Source: Paenibacillus mangrovi (GTDB lineage Bacteria > Bacillota > Bacilli > Paenibacillales > Paenibacillaceae). Taken from it: a stretch of 64,000 bases of DNA. Position numbers and translations under genes: made by a program. A model generated the notes under the pieces. That model ran no database searches. It saw only the letters and a program-made list of their open reading frames with translations, and was not told the DNA's origin. Of the stretch, positions 1-8,221 are shown in pieces (the first letter of the stretch is position 1; every line of letters starts with the position of its first letter). The stretch covers positions 496,001 through 560,000 of the forward strand of contig NZ_JALIRP010000002.1 of NCBI RefSeq assembly GCF_022898935.1, written 5' to 3'.

Positions 1-49
1 GTTATGTGTTTTGTATTATCGAAATAATAATTTATTATCTTGATAAAAT

Positions 50-124
50 AATATCACATCAATAAATCGTTTTCAATATCACATCAATAAATCGTTTTCA
101 ATATCACATCAATAAATCGTTTTC
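50..124. repeat. Three tandem copies of a 25-bp unit
   Basis: Three identical 25-bp units lie head to tail at 50-74, 75-99 and 100-124, each starting AATATCACATC and ending ATCGTTTTC, followed by a 7-base partial copy at 125-131. There is no spacer, so this is a short AT-rich direct tandem repeat and not a CRISPR. Nothing coding is seen in 1-159. Confidence 0.95.
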
Positions 125-159
125 AATATCAAATTAAAGGTGATTATGTCCATAAAAAT

Positions 160-195
160 AAGCCTATACCGCCACTTAAATGACAGTATAGGCTT
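160..195 (-). terminator. Intrinsic terminator of the flavoprotein gene
   Basis: A perfect 10-bp stem (AAGCCTATAC at 160-169 with GTATAGGCTT at 186-195) is followed on the minus strand by a T-rich run, about 65 bases after the flavoprotein stop codon. Confidence 0.8.
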
Positions 196-261
196 TATTG
201 AAAGAGTGATTTCATATGAATCGATATGGAGGCTATACATAAATGAAGATTAACGAAATTG

Positions 262-1938
262 CTACTTTGAACTTGATGCAACTTTTGCCATCTCACTAGC
301 TGCAATATAGCCGAACGTCATTGCTGGGCCTATGGTTGCACCAGGTCCTGGATAGGTTTCTCCCATCATAGAGGCTGCACAATTCCCAGTAGCATATAAT
401 CCTTCTATAGGCTGCCCGTCTTCTTGCAGGACCCTTGCAAAGTGATCTGTAACTAATCCACCTTTTGTCCCAATGTCCCCGGGATAAATCGGAATAGCAT
501 AGAAAGGAGCTTTTTTTAGTGGAGCTAAATTGGGATTCTTTAATGTTGGATCACCATAATATCGATCGTAAGCGCTTACACCACGATGGAAATCCTTATC
601 ATTGCCATCAATAGCAAATGTATTGAACCGCTCAATGGTAGCTGCTAGTTTCTTTTGTGGAACGCCAATTTTTATTGCTAATTCTTCCGGTGTAGCTGCA
701 ACTTTAGCATATCCTGTTTCAAACCATGTTTTCGGGAATGATTGACCCGGCATGATGCCAAGAATAAGATAACGCTTTTTCACCGTTTGATCAAAAATCA
801 TCCAAGATGGAACCGTAGTTGCCCCTTCTTTATTATTTTCATACATTTTATCAACAAATTCATGATAAGGGACCGATTCATTCAAATAACGCTCACCTTG
901 ATTATTCACAATAATTAGACCTGGGGTTGCCCGTTCTGCAACAGGCATAAATGCCGGAGAACCAGGCGGAATCGACGTCGGCGTCCCCCATACCTTATTC
1001 ATCAAATCCAATTTTGCTCCTAATCTGCGACTAGCTTCAATGACATCGCCTGTTTGTCCTTCAGATGATAAAGTCCAATCTGGATTGGACGGTAGTGGTA
1101 AATATTTTTCACGCAATTTACGATTGTGTGAAAAACCTCCTGAGGCAAAAATAATACCAAGACGAGCTTCAATTTTTATTTTTTTGCCATTCTGTTCGGC
1201 AATAATTCCTGTGACACGATTATTTTCAAATACAAGATCATGGAATGGAGTTGACAACCAAACCTCGCCACCTGCTTCTCTAAGTGAAGCATATAACCGG
1301 GCGACGAGCGCTTCCCCTAGTGTAGCCGGATGAAATGTACTTAGCTTCGTACGAATGAGACGCATGCCTACTTTCAATGATGTCTTTTTACCAATCCATG
1401 TTCTTGTAATCATATTTACTTTGTGAAATTCGCTTGACTTTAACACCATGCCTTTCGTTGGCAGCCCGGATTTACGCATATTCTTTTCGTCCTCCCCCAA
1501 TGTACGAAGATCAAAAAGCTGCGCTTCCATTGCCCGCCCACAAGGTTTTCCACCAGGCAGCTCCGGATAATAATCTGAGTACCCCGGCGTATATTCCCAT
1601 CTTACATGTTTCGTATTTTCGTGGAGGTATTTTATCATCTCAGGTCCTCTGACCAGGTACGCTTCTTTTAAAGATTTGGGTACACGATCACCAATGGTTG
1701 CATCAAGATATGCACTCGCTTGTTCATACGAATCCCCAACACCAGCGTCTTCAAGATAAAAATTATTTGGCACCCACACCGTCCCCCCCGATTTAGACGT
1801 GGAACCACCAAAAAGCTCTGTCTTTTCTATCACAATGGCTGAGAGTCCGCGCAGCCTGGCAGTTAAAGCAGCAGTCAATCCACCTGCTCCTGAACCAACG
1901 ACGACCACATCAAAGCTTGAATCCCATTGTTTACCCAA
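262..1938 (-). CDS. FAD-dependent oxidoreductase, 3-ketosteroid dehydrogenase (KstD)-like
   Basis: About 558 residues. The N-terminus has the Rossmann FAD signature GSGAGG followed by GGSTSKSGG, typical of the FAD_binding_2 / fumarate reductase-KstD superfamily. Near the C-terminus the segment MGETYPGPGATIG resembles the KstD active-site loop, where a Tyr and the Gly four residues later act in catalysis. Such enzymes dehydrogenate 3-ketosteroids or related cyclic ketones in the cytoplasm; the substrate here is unknown. An upstream ATG at 1959 is in frame, but an AGGAGG lies inside that extension, so the TTG at 1938, about 9 bases after the AGGAGG, is the more likely start. It stands alone, with its own terminator and no steroid-pathway neighbours, so the family call is firmer than the substrate. 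Confidence 0.8.
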   Translation of the reverse strand: MGKQWDSSFDVVVVGSGAGGLTAALTARLRGLSAIVIEKTELFGGSTSKSGGTVWVPNNFYLEDAGVGDSYEQASAYLDATIGDRVPKSLKEAYLVRGPEMIKYLHENTKHVRWEYTPGYSDYYPELPGGKPCGRAMEAQLFDLRTLGEDEKNMRKSGLPTKGMVLKSSEFHKVNMITRTWIGKKTSLKVGMRLIRTKLSTFHPATLGEALVARLYASLREAGGEVWLSTPFHDLVFENNRVTGIIAEQNGKKIKIEARLGIIFASGGFSHNRKLREKYLPLPSNPDWTLSSEGQTGDVIEASRRLGAKLDLMNKVWGTPTSIPPGSPAFMPVAERATPGLIIVNNQGERYLNESVPYHEFVDKMYENNKEGATTVPSWMIFDQTVKKRYLILGIMPGQSFPKTWFETGYAKVAATPEELAIKIGVPQKKLAATIERFNTFAIDGNDKDFHRGVSAYDRYYGDPTLKNPNLAPLKKAPFYAIPIYPGDIGTKGGLVTDHFARVLQEDGQPIEGLYATGNCAASMMGETYPGPGATIGPAMTFGYIAASEMAKVASSSK

Positions 1939-2081
1939 GATCTCTAACCTCCTCATCAAAAAATTTCAACATTTAGAAGATATGTAACACTATCATATGA
2001 GAATTTTTAGTTATATATCCCCTTGGTGCTACAATAAATTCCGGCTGTCAAATCAATCAGTAAGGCTTAGCAATAAAAAAA

Positions 2082-2109
2082 AGAGCTAGCAAAAAATACC
2101 GCTAGCTCT
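2082..2109 (-). terminator. Intrinsic terminator of dockerin-phosphoesterase operon A
   Basis: AGAGCTAGC (2082-2090) pairs perfectly with GCTAGCTCT (2101-2109), and the minus strand continues in eight T's. It closes the operon ending at 2221. Confidence 0.93.
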
Positions 2110-2220
2110 ATCAATTTATGGCCTAATTACAATCTTTCAATCAACCAATAAAATAAGAATCTGTAATATAGTTTATCCGGTTACGAACGTTCATCCTGCA
2201 ACTTGAACATGTTGCTCGAC

Positions 2221-5200
2221 TTATTTCATGCTGTTCAAGAGTGTTTTAATTTGAGGATCAAGGTTTAATGCATTCAGAATGATCGTCAGAGCTTCTGCAC
2301 GTGTGGAGATTCCTTGCGGATCAAATGCCCCATCGCCCTTGCCGCTGATGATGCCGGCTTTTGCCGCATCTTTAATTGGATTCACTGCATAAGAGCTTGC
2401 TCTTGACATATCCGTGAAGTTGCCTTTCGAAGCATCTTTGTCCACATTACTTAAGTCCACAATACGGGACAGAATGATGACCATTTCTTCGCGGCTGATC
2501 GTTTTGTTCGGCTTGAAGGTCCCGTCTCCATATCCGTTAATAACGCCTGCACTTGCAAGGTTATTAATCGCGTCTTTAGCCCAATGACTGTTAATGTCGC
2601 TCAGTTCAACCACATTTTTAGTGCTGCCGCCATTGACATCGAATACGCGAGCGATAATCGTTGCAAACTCAGCACGTGTAATTGGACTGTTCGGACGGAA
2701 CGTGCCATCCTCAAACCCAGTGATCACTTGTAGCTTCACGAACGTATCGATGGTCTTTTCAGCCCAGTGTCCTTTGATGTCAGCCAGTTCCATCTTAGCA
2801 TTAGATTTCTTGGCTTCCTCTACCTTGGACTCGATCGCTTCAATTAATTTTTCTTCATTAACAATCTTGCCATTGAATACATCTTTCGGCTTTGGTTCTG
2901 GTTTTGGATCCGGTTTTGGTTCTGGCTTTGGATCTGGTTTTGGTTCAGGCTTTGGATCTGGATTTGGCTTTTCGCTCTTCGTGCTTTCAGTTACCGGTGT
3001 ACTCCATTCACTAGCTCCTGCCGCATTTTTAGCTCTCACCTGATAGGTATGACTTGTGTTTGCTGCAAGACCTTTGTGTGCGAACGGATTTGCAACATCC
3101 GTGTGAATCGCCCCATCCACCATCAAGTCATAGCCTGTTGCATCAGCTGAATTTTTCCATGTTACATTGATTTGTGATGCACCTTCTGCTTTTGCTTTCA
3201 AGCCTGTAGGTACAGCAGGAATTGTGCCGCCTTGACCGCCGTCCTCGGTCACGGTTACCTCATGGGAGGCACCGGCTACCTGCAGCTCATTCCCAAGTTC
3301 GTTGGCAATGACAACATTATCGATCGATACTGTCGTCTTAGCAGAAGCTTGCGTTGCAGCTTTGGCCGTAAATTTGAATGCAAGTAAATCGCCTTGGGCA
3401 GGCACGTTCGTGCCCATGCTGGCAGCCATCAACCGAATTTGTCCCGGCGCTATCTCCTTTTGACCAACTACTTGGAATCCATCCTTCAGTGATGTAATCG
3501 AATCGAGCTGCAAAATCGCCGGATCATAATGAAGCGTTAAATCTTGGGCATACAACGACTGGTATACGCTTTGCGTAACGCTGGTCAGTCCCATTGTTAC
3601 ATCAAAGGTTTGGCCTTGGTTCACCTGCTGTAAACCAGTCAATGTAGTCTGAGCAGGAGGCATCGGCGCGAAGATTTTCATTTCCGACAAACCGACATTT
3701 TCTCCGACTCCACCGGATACCTGGAATTTGACCCATGTCACCGTCTTCTCAGGGAAAGTTACAGAATAAGCGCTCCCGTCATTCGGGATTCCTGAAAACG
3801 TAAACGTACTTCCGTCGCTAAAGATAAGCGTTCCGCCGGGCGCCCAGTCAATTAAATTAGGCCGATCATTGAAGATAATCTTGTTGAACGTTTGATTTGT
3901 CGTCCAATTCACCTGGATCCATGGATTCTGTTCTCCTTTGGACGCCCATTCGCTGCCCGGTTTAAATATGATGCCATCGAATGCTTTGTCGGGAGAATGA
4001 TCGGCATTGTAATAAGATGAAGCGGTAACTGCGTCGGTCCACACTGGAATCTTATTAACAGTTACTCTAATGCTTGTTGTCAAAGGCACGTTATTGGGAT
4101 TTGCCACCCCAGTTGGCAAAGTTACAGTTCCATTTACAGTGAAGGTCTGTACAGTCTTTACAGCGGGATCATAGTTTGAAGCATCTACATTCCATGACAC
4201 ATCGGCAAACCCCCAGCCTTCATCGGTATCCAAGGATACTCTCTCTGGCAATTCAAGGCCGTCCGCTGTCTTCGCCGATCCGATTTTCCCCTCTGTTATG
4301 TCAGCAGGCGCAGTAATGCTGTTTAAATTACCACTGTTTACATTAATGTTAATTTCCTGCGACGAACGGTTATACATGGAATCCGCGGTGAATATTCGGA
4401 GTGTATATGGAGTAACCGGCGACAAGCCTGTCATCTTGTATTCCCTATATTCATCGAATGGCTTGTCAAGCGGCAGCGAAAGACTATTGAACGATTTGTC
4501 CACTTCTCCTGTAAGCTTGTTGATCAGCTCAACATTGTATTCCAGCACACGAACGTTGTCATTGGCTTGCTTCATTGTAAAAATAAGCTCGTTGTTTTCG
4601 AAGGATTTGACCTTAATACTGCCCTCATCAAACTGCGGAGCTATGAGTTCTCTTGTATCGTTCCTGCTATAAGTAAAGGCATCTTTGCCTTCGCCAACGT
4701 TGACTACACGAGGTATGCTTACAAATTCATCTGTAGCTAAATTATACTGCTTGATGATAATTTTCGTGCCGTAAACCTCTAAGAAATTCGCGATACGAGG
4801 TGTGGTTGTATAATTGATATACGATCCTTCTATATATCCGCCGTACGGACCGTCATCAATATAACTGGAATAGTTCGACCCACCGGAGTCGAGATAGGTA
4901 GCTGCACCTTGATAGAGAGAACGTTCGTCGGTCGGGTCGTATTGCGTATGACCGGACATATAAAACACCTGCGAAAAATTATTGTCGGCAATAAATTTAC
5001 CGAAAGCATTACTTGCAGCGCTGCTCCATCTCTCTGCCCACACAGTTCCGCTAATAGGGTAGTGAGACATTGCAAATATAGGTTTTGTTGGATCATAATC
5101 CGGTTCATTTTTAATTTGGTTGAGGAAATTTGTAGCTTTTCCCACCGTGTTACTATTGTTAAGATTTCCGTCAAAACCAATCAAATTATATCCTTTTATC

Positions 5201-6534
5201 TTTACCCTATAAGCACTGTTATAGAAATCGTTATCGTACGACTGCTTTGAATCGTTCCACGCGCCCGCCGTACCAACAGGTATAAATTGTTCGGTGCCGT
5301 TCATATCATGGTTGCCTTTTACCAAATATAACCTCGTGGTGTCAAATAAGCCCTCAGCTTTAAGTTTCTTGTATACTTTATTAAGCTCATCCATCCACAC
5401 ATATTCATTGGCATTGTTACCACCGGTAATATCGCCAGGCTGCACCAATACATCGGCCTGCGGCATTACTTTCAAGACTTTTCTATAATCTTCTTCTACG
5501 CGCGCAATTGTTGCGGGATTACTACTGATTTCCGGGTCGCTGCTATCAATCATATTTAAATCGGCGGGAGTTAATGTTTTATTGCTTTTTTGATAAATGA
5601 ATATGGCGTTGTTTAGTTCACGTGCATAATAATTGATCGTTTCTTGTGTATAGAATTTTACTTTTAGCGTTGTTGCAACCGTATTGGCATAATTATAAAC
5701 CTTGTTCAAATAATCAAAATCGGTTTCGCTGAAGCCGTTGCCGAGACCGTCTGCTACGATTGTATTTGCTTCTGATATAGCGTCGTTAAGTGCGTTCATA
5801 TCGACTTCATGTCCAGCGTAACTATTATAATTCGCCTGAACATCATCGGTGCTTAATACGTCTTTCGAAATCATCAGATCAGCGATATCGAATGCATTAC
5901 CGCCTTTGTTGCCCAATCCATCGCCACCAATATTCAATGGGTTCGACGTATCTAACGATCCGTGTCTCAGCGCAGTCTCAGCCATTTTGTAAGCATCGAT
6001 ATAAAGCGACGCAAGCATCTTATCTCTGTCTACAACAAATGTCACGTAGCGCCAATCGGAAGCATTAAACGTGTTACGCCCAAAAGAAATGTCCTTTACT
6101 TTGGCGGTCGGGAATCCAAAATTCATGTTGACCGAATTGGCCGATGTGTAAATCGCCCAGCCTGCGTTAGCGCCGTTACTAAAATCCTTGTTTGACAATA
6201 TGGCAGTATTATTTTTAGTGTCACCCTTATACCAAAAGGATACGGTAAAACTCTCTTCACCAAATTTCAAGCTTTGCGGTGTACTGATATAATTACCATT
6301 GCCGCTTTCCAAGTGTAGCGCTTTGGTTCCTGGTAATAAACCGTCTACAAAACTATAATCTTTATTCGCTATCAAATCTTGCTGAGTTACATCGTCCTTC
6401 AAATTACCATCGAATTTAATCGATGCAATAAGGTTAGAATTTGCTTCGGCAGTACTGGTTGCTGCATATGCGCTGGTCGATATCATCGTGAATATCATCG
6501 TTAGTACGAGCGTAACGGATAAATATCTCTTCAT
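2221..6534 (-). CDS. SLH-anchored, cohesin-bearing metallophosphoesterase (paralogue A)
   Basis: 1437 residues, secreted. Rough order: signal peptide (1-25), LamG-like jelly roll (31-235), helical FIVAR-like linker (240-318), calcineurin-like metallophosphoesterase (320-595), Fn3-like (630-735), bacterial Ig-like (735-825), F5/8 type C (828-955), cohesin-like domain starting TLTGLQQVNQGQTFDV (963-1095), Fn3 (1103-1183), PKPEP-type linker (1188-1215) and three SLH domains (about 1248-1437). Phosphoesterase motifs visible are PGDITGG, GNHD, SHYPIS and GHTQ. Two expected metal-ligand His positions differ: SDPE in place of D-x-H, and GHTQ in place of GHTH. SLH domains bind secondary wall polymer, so the enzyme should sit on the cell surface and hold a dockerin partner through the cohesin. 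GGAGG lies about 10 bases before the ATG. It is second in an operon, 36 bases after the dockerin gene. Phosphate-ester hydrolysis is inferred from the fold; the substrate is unknown. Confidence 0.88.
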   Translation of the reverse strand: MKRYLSVTLVLTMIFTMISTSAYAATSTAEANSNLIASIKFDGNLKDDVTQQDLIANKDYSFVDGLLPGTKALHLESGNGNYISTPQSLKFGEESFTVSFWYKGDTKNNTAILSNKDFSNGANAGWAIYTSANSVNMNFGFPTAKVKDISFGRNTFNASDWRYVTFVVDRDKMLASLYIDAYKMAETALRHGSLDTSNPLNIGGDGLGNKGGNAFDIADLMISKDVLSTDDVQANYNSYAGHEVDMNALNDAISEANTIVADGLGNGFSETDFDYLNKVYNYANTVATTLKVKFYTQETINYYARELNNAIFIYQKSNKTLTPADLNMIDSSDPEISSNPATIARVEEDYRKVLKVMPQADVLVQPGDITGGNNANEYVWMDELNKVYKKLKAEGLFDTTRLYLVKGNHDMNGTEQFIPVGTAGAWNDSKQSYDNDFYNSAYRVKIKGYNLIGFDGNLNNSNTVGKATNFLNQIKNEPDYDPTKPIFAMSHYPISGTVWAERWSSAASNAFGKFIADNNFSQVFYMSGHTQYDPTDERSLYQGAATYLDSGGSNYSSYIDDGPYGGYIEGSYINYTTTPRIANFLEVYGTKIIIKQYNLATDEFVSIPRVVNVGEGKDAFTYSRNDTRELIAPQFDEGSIKVKSFENNELIFTMKQANDNVRVLEYNVELINKLTGEVDKSFNSLSLPLDKPFDEYREYKMTGLSPVTPYTLRIFTADSMYNRSSQEININVNSGNLNSITAPADITEGKIGSAKTADGLELPERVSLDTDEGWGFADVSWNVDASNYDPAVKTVQTFTVNGTVTLPTGVANPNNVPLTTSIRVTVNKIPVWTDAVTASSYYNADHSPDKAFDGIIFKPGSEWASKGEQNPWIQVNWTTNQTFNKIIFNDRPNLIDWAPGGTLIFSDGSTFTFSGIPNDGSAYSVTFPEKTVTWVKFQVSGGVGENVGLSEMKIFAPMPPAQTTLTGLQQVNQGQTFDVTMGLTSVTQSVYQSLYAQDLTLHYDPAILQLDSITSLKDGFQVVGQKEIAPGQIRLMAASMGTNVPAQGDLLAFKFTAKAATQASAKTTVSIDNVVIANELGNELQVAGASHEVTVTEDGGQGGTIPAVPTGLKAKAEGASQINVTWKNSADATGYDLMVDGAIHTDVANPFAHKGLAANTSHTYQVRAKNAAGASEWSTPVTESTKSEKPNPDPKPEPKPDPKPEPKPDPKPEPKPKDVFNGKIVNEEKLIEAIESKVEEAKKSNAKMELADIKGHWAEKTIDTFVKLQVITGFEDGTFRPNSPITRAEFATIIARVFDVNGGSTKNVVELSDINSHWAKDAINNLASAGVINGYGDGTFKPNKTISREEMVIILSRIVDLSNVDKDASKGNFTDMSRASSYAVNPIKDAAKAGIISGKGDGAFDPQGISTRAEALTIILNALNLDPQIKTLLNSMK

Positions 6535-6570
6535 TACAGAATAACCTCCATCATTTTAAGTATGAGCCTG

Positions 6571-7629
6571 TTATTGCAGAGACGCTTTGGCTACGATTTG
6601 AAGGTCTACTACATCAACCATACCGTCATGATTGACATCAGCTTTTTCATTCCAACCCGCTTGATCTGGTTGCTTGCCGTATCCTCCTGCAACGATCGCC
6701 AAGTCGCCAGCAGAGATTTTTCCGTCTCCATTGAGATCTGCGCTGATCTTCTGCTTGTCGAACTGTTGAATTGCCGCTTTCAATGCCGCTTTCGCTTGAT
6801 TCACCTGCTCCGGCATCGCATTCGAATCGTTTGCTGTCGCATTTGCTACATCGATAGCCGACTGTAATTGCGCTTTGGAGCCAGCCGCATACAGACCGTC
6901 CTCGTTGCCTTCCACGGCTGCATCGTACTTCGCCTGAGCGTTTTCGATGATGTTCTGTAACGTCAGACCTGCCTCTACTGTCACACTCGCGGAAGACGTA
7001 AAGTTGCCGTCAGCCGTTGTGACCGTTACTATCGCAGTTCCAGGACTATTGCCAGTCAGCGAAGCGCTGCCGCCTGTTGCGGTAACAGATACTACAGCAG
7101 GATCGCTGCTTGTCCACGAAACTTGAGGATCGTTCGCATTAGCCGGCGTAACCGTAGCCGTCAATGTTACGGTTTCACCTTCAGTCATCGTAACGTTCTG
7201 TTGATCAAGCGTCACCCCGTTAACAGGGACATGGTCAACGACTTCGAATGTCTTGCGATCCACGATCTCATACCCATCATTGAGCATGAAAAGCGCATCA
7301 TACGTACCCGGGGCCAGACCATTGCTGAGACTAGCCTTCCCGTCTCCAGACTTTAAATAAGTCCATGTGATCGATACACCGGCACCTGGAGGAATGGCTC
7401 CGGTATTGTAGATTCCGACCCAATCCGTCCCGCTTGCGCCAGCCCCTGTGTACGATAGCGTGATGGCTTCGCCCTTGAGGTACTGGAGTTTGTCCATTGT
7501 TAACGTCTGGCCTGCAGCTGCTTCAGCAACAGACATGAAAGTTGCTGCGGATAAGTTGAAAATCAAAATCATGACTGACGCAAAATAACCGATTCGACGC
7601 AACGTTTTTCGGTTACGTTTTTTGTACAT
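6571..7629 (-). CDS. Secreted FIVAR-dockerin protein (paralogue A)
   Basis: 352 residues. Signal peptide (about 1-38); an Ig-like domain with YLKGEAITLSY and DWVGIY (about 40-130), a module also found in other secreted phosphoesterases; a BIG2-type Ig domain (about 133-218); a FIVAR-like helical module (about 220-290); and a type I-like dockerin (about 293-352) with two calcium loops, DLNGDGKISAGDL and DVNHDGMVDVVDL. There is no catalytic domain, so it is probably an adaptor or binding subunit. FIVAR next to dockerin recalls the toxin glycosidases of Clostridium perfringens, whose dockerins bind cohesins of partner enzymes. The next gene encodes a cohesin-like domain, so the two products are likely binding partners; this is inference. 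First gene of its operon, with a leader of roughly 315 bases and a PhoP-box-like promoter. The copy at 18475-19533 is nearly identical. Confidence 0.87.
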   Translation of the reverse strand: MYKKRNRKTLRRIGYFASVMILIFNLSAATFMSVAEAAAGQTLTMDKLQYLKGEAITLSYTGAGASGTDWVGIYNTGAIPPGAGVSITWTYLKSGDGKASLSNGLAPGTYDALFMLNDGYEIVDRKTFEVVDHVPVNGVTLDQQNVTMTEGETVTLTATVTPANANDPQVSWTSSDPAVVSVTATGGSASLTGNSPGTAIVTVTTADGNFTSSASVTVEAGLTLQNIIENAQAKYDAAVEGNEDGLYAAGSKAQLQSAIDVANATANDSNAMPEQVNQAKAALKAAIQQFDKQKISADLNGDGKISAGDLAIVAGGYGKQPDQAGWNEKADVNHDGMVDVVDLQIVAKASLQ

Positions 7630-7730
7630 TTGCCATTCCCCATTTCTACCTTTTTTTTCATCTTAGCTTGTACTTTGTTCTTTCTCGGAAACACTTGAAC
7701 CCGATGAAGAAACCTTTGATTTTTTAGGCT

Positions 7731-7793
7731 TTAATTCAATCCGTAAGCAACACCTCCCCTATAATCAAATCCCTTTGGAAAACAAATTTGCAT
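7731..7793 (-). other. Possible 20-codon leader ORF, copy A
   Basis: An ATG at 7793 opens a frame reading MQICFP, a variable six-residue middle, and GGVAYGLN before TAA. The same length, start and end are kept in copies B and C, although the middle differs. No good ribosome binding site precedes it, so it may be conserved leader sequence and not a translated peptide. Confidence 0.25.
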
Positions 7794-7940
7794 ATTGAAA
7801 GCGAATGATACCTTGAACTATTTCTGGATGGAAAGCTTTGGCTCAAACAGCGATTTTCGCATTTTGAACGACTCTGTATTTGTTCAATTTATATTAAACA
7901 CTTCCAATATTTTGATTGAAATGGTCAAATTTCCCCTTTC

Positions 7941-8016
7941 GCACAAAATATATTGTACGATCTAATGGTGATTAATGGGTCAAATACATGTAAAATACAA
8001 ATGAAATTATCGTAAA
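7941..8016 (-). promoter_or_regulatory. PhoP-box-like promoter with palindromic operator, copy A
   Basis: On the minus strand four hexamers TTTACG, TTCATT, TTTACA and TTGACC (8016 down to 7978) are separated by exactly 5 bases each, the 11-bp period of Bacillus PhoP boxes (TT[ACT]A[CT]A repeats). After 20 bases comes TACAAT (7957-7952), a candidate -10, inside the palindrome GCACAAAATATATTGTAC (7941-7958). Activation by PhoP and repression at the palindrome are inferred. Confidence 0.7.
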
Positions 8017-8052
8017 GTTGAGCGATCATAAATGGTAAAAGCATACAAAATA

Positions 8053-8078
8053 GGGCCCATGCTTAGCTGCATGGACCT
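8053..8078 (-). other. Hairpin at outer edge of leader copy A
   Basis: GGCCCATGC and GCATGGACC form a 9-bp stem with one mismatch around TTAGCT, followed on the minus strand by CTATTTTG. It is the worn counterpart of the clean terminator at 19945-19970. Confidence 0.5.
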
Positions 8079-8134
8079 TCATACTTCTCTTCCAGCGTCC
8101 TTCCTCTTTCCCATCTTCTTGTTATAGACAAAAA

Positions 8135-8178
8135 TACCCTAACGAGTGACTTTTTCAAAGTGTCTACTCGATAGGGTA
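8135..8178 (-). terminator. Terminator of the HupE/UreJ-like gene
   Basis: TACCCTA-a-CGAGT (8135-8147) pairs with ACTCG-a-TAGGGTA (8166-8178) with an inner GACTTT/AAAGT stem; the minus strand continues TATTTTTG. Confidence 0.75.
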
Positions 8179-8221
8179 CAGTTTAATCAACACCATCTCT
8201 TAAGGCTCAATGCATTCAGCC

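Larger units (their letters stand above)
7640..8081 (-). repeat. Conserved promoter-leader block, copy A
   Basis: This otherwise gene-free stretch recurs upstream of the loci at 13540-13946, 19545-19975 and, decayed, 61640-62065. Shared parts in minus-strand order: hairpin, four PhoP-like hexamers, palindromic operator, a long AT-rich leader with the conserved piece TATCATTCGCTTTCAATATG, a possible 20-codon ORF, and the ribosome binding site of the dockerin gene. Confidence 0.85.

Noticed and set aside
50..131. Possible CRISPR or iteron array
   Set aside because: The 25-bp units touch each other with no spacers, there are only three, and no cas, replication or partition gene is near.
2880..2970. 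Plus-strand ORF rich in FGSGFGSG repeats (also at 14735-14850)
   Set aside because: It is the reverse reading of the Pro-Lys-Pro-Glu linker of the SLH proteins; no ribosome binding site or promoter.
7780..7810. cre site in the repeated leaders (TTGAAAGCG stretch)
   Set aside because: Only the left half fits; three of the last three positions of the consensus fail in all copies.
7640..8081. Known riboswitch (c-di-GMP, T-box, SAM) in the repeated leaders
   Set aside because: None of the conserved core sequences of these classes could be recognised; only a long AT-rich leader with unexplained conserved stretches.
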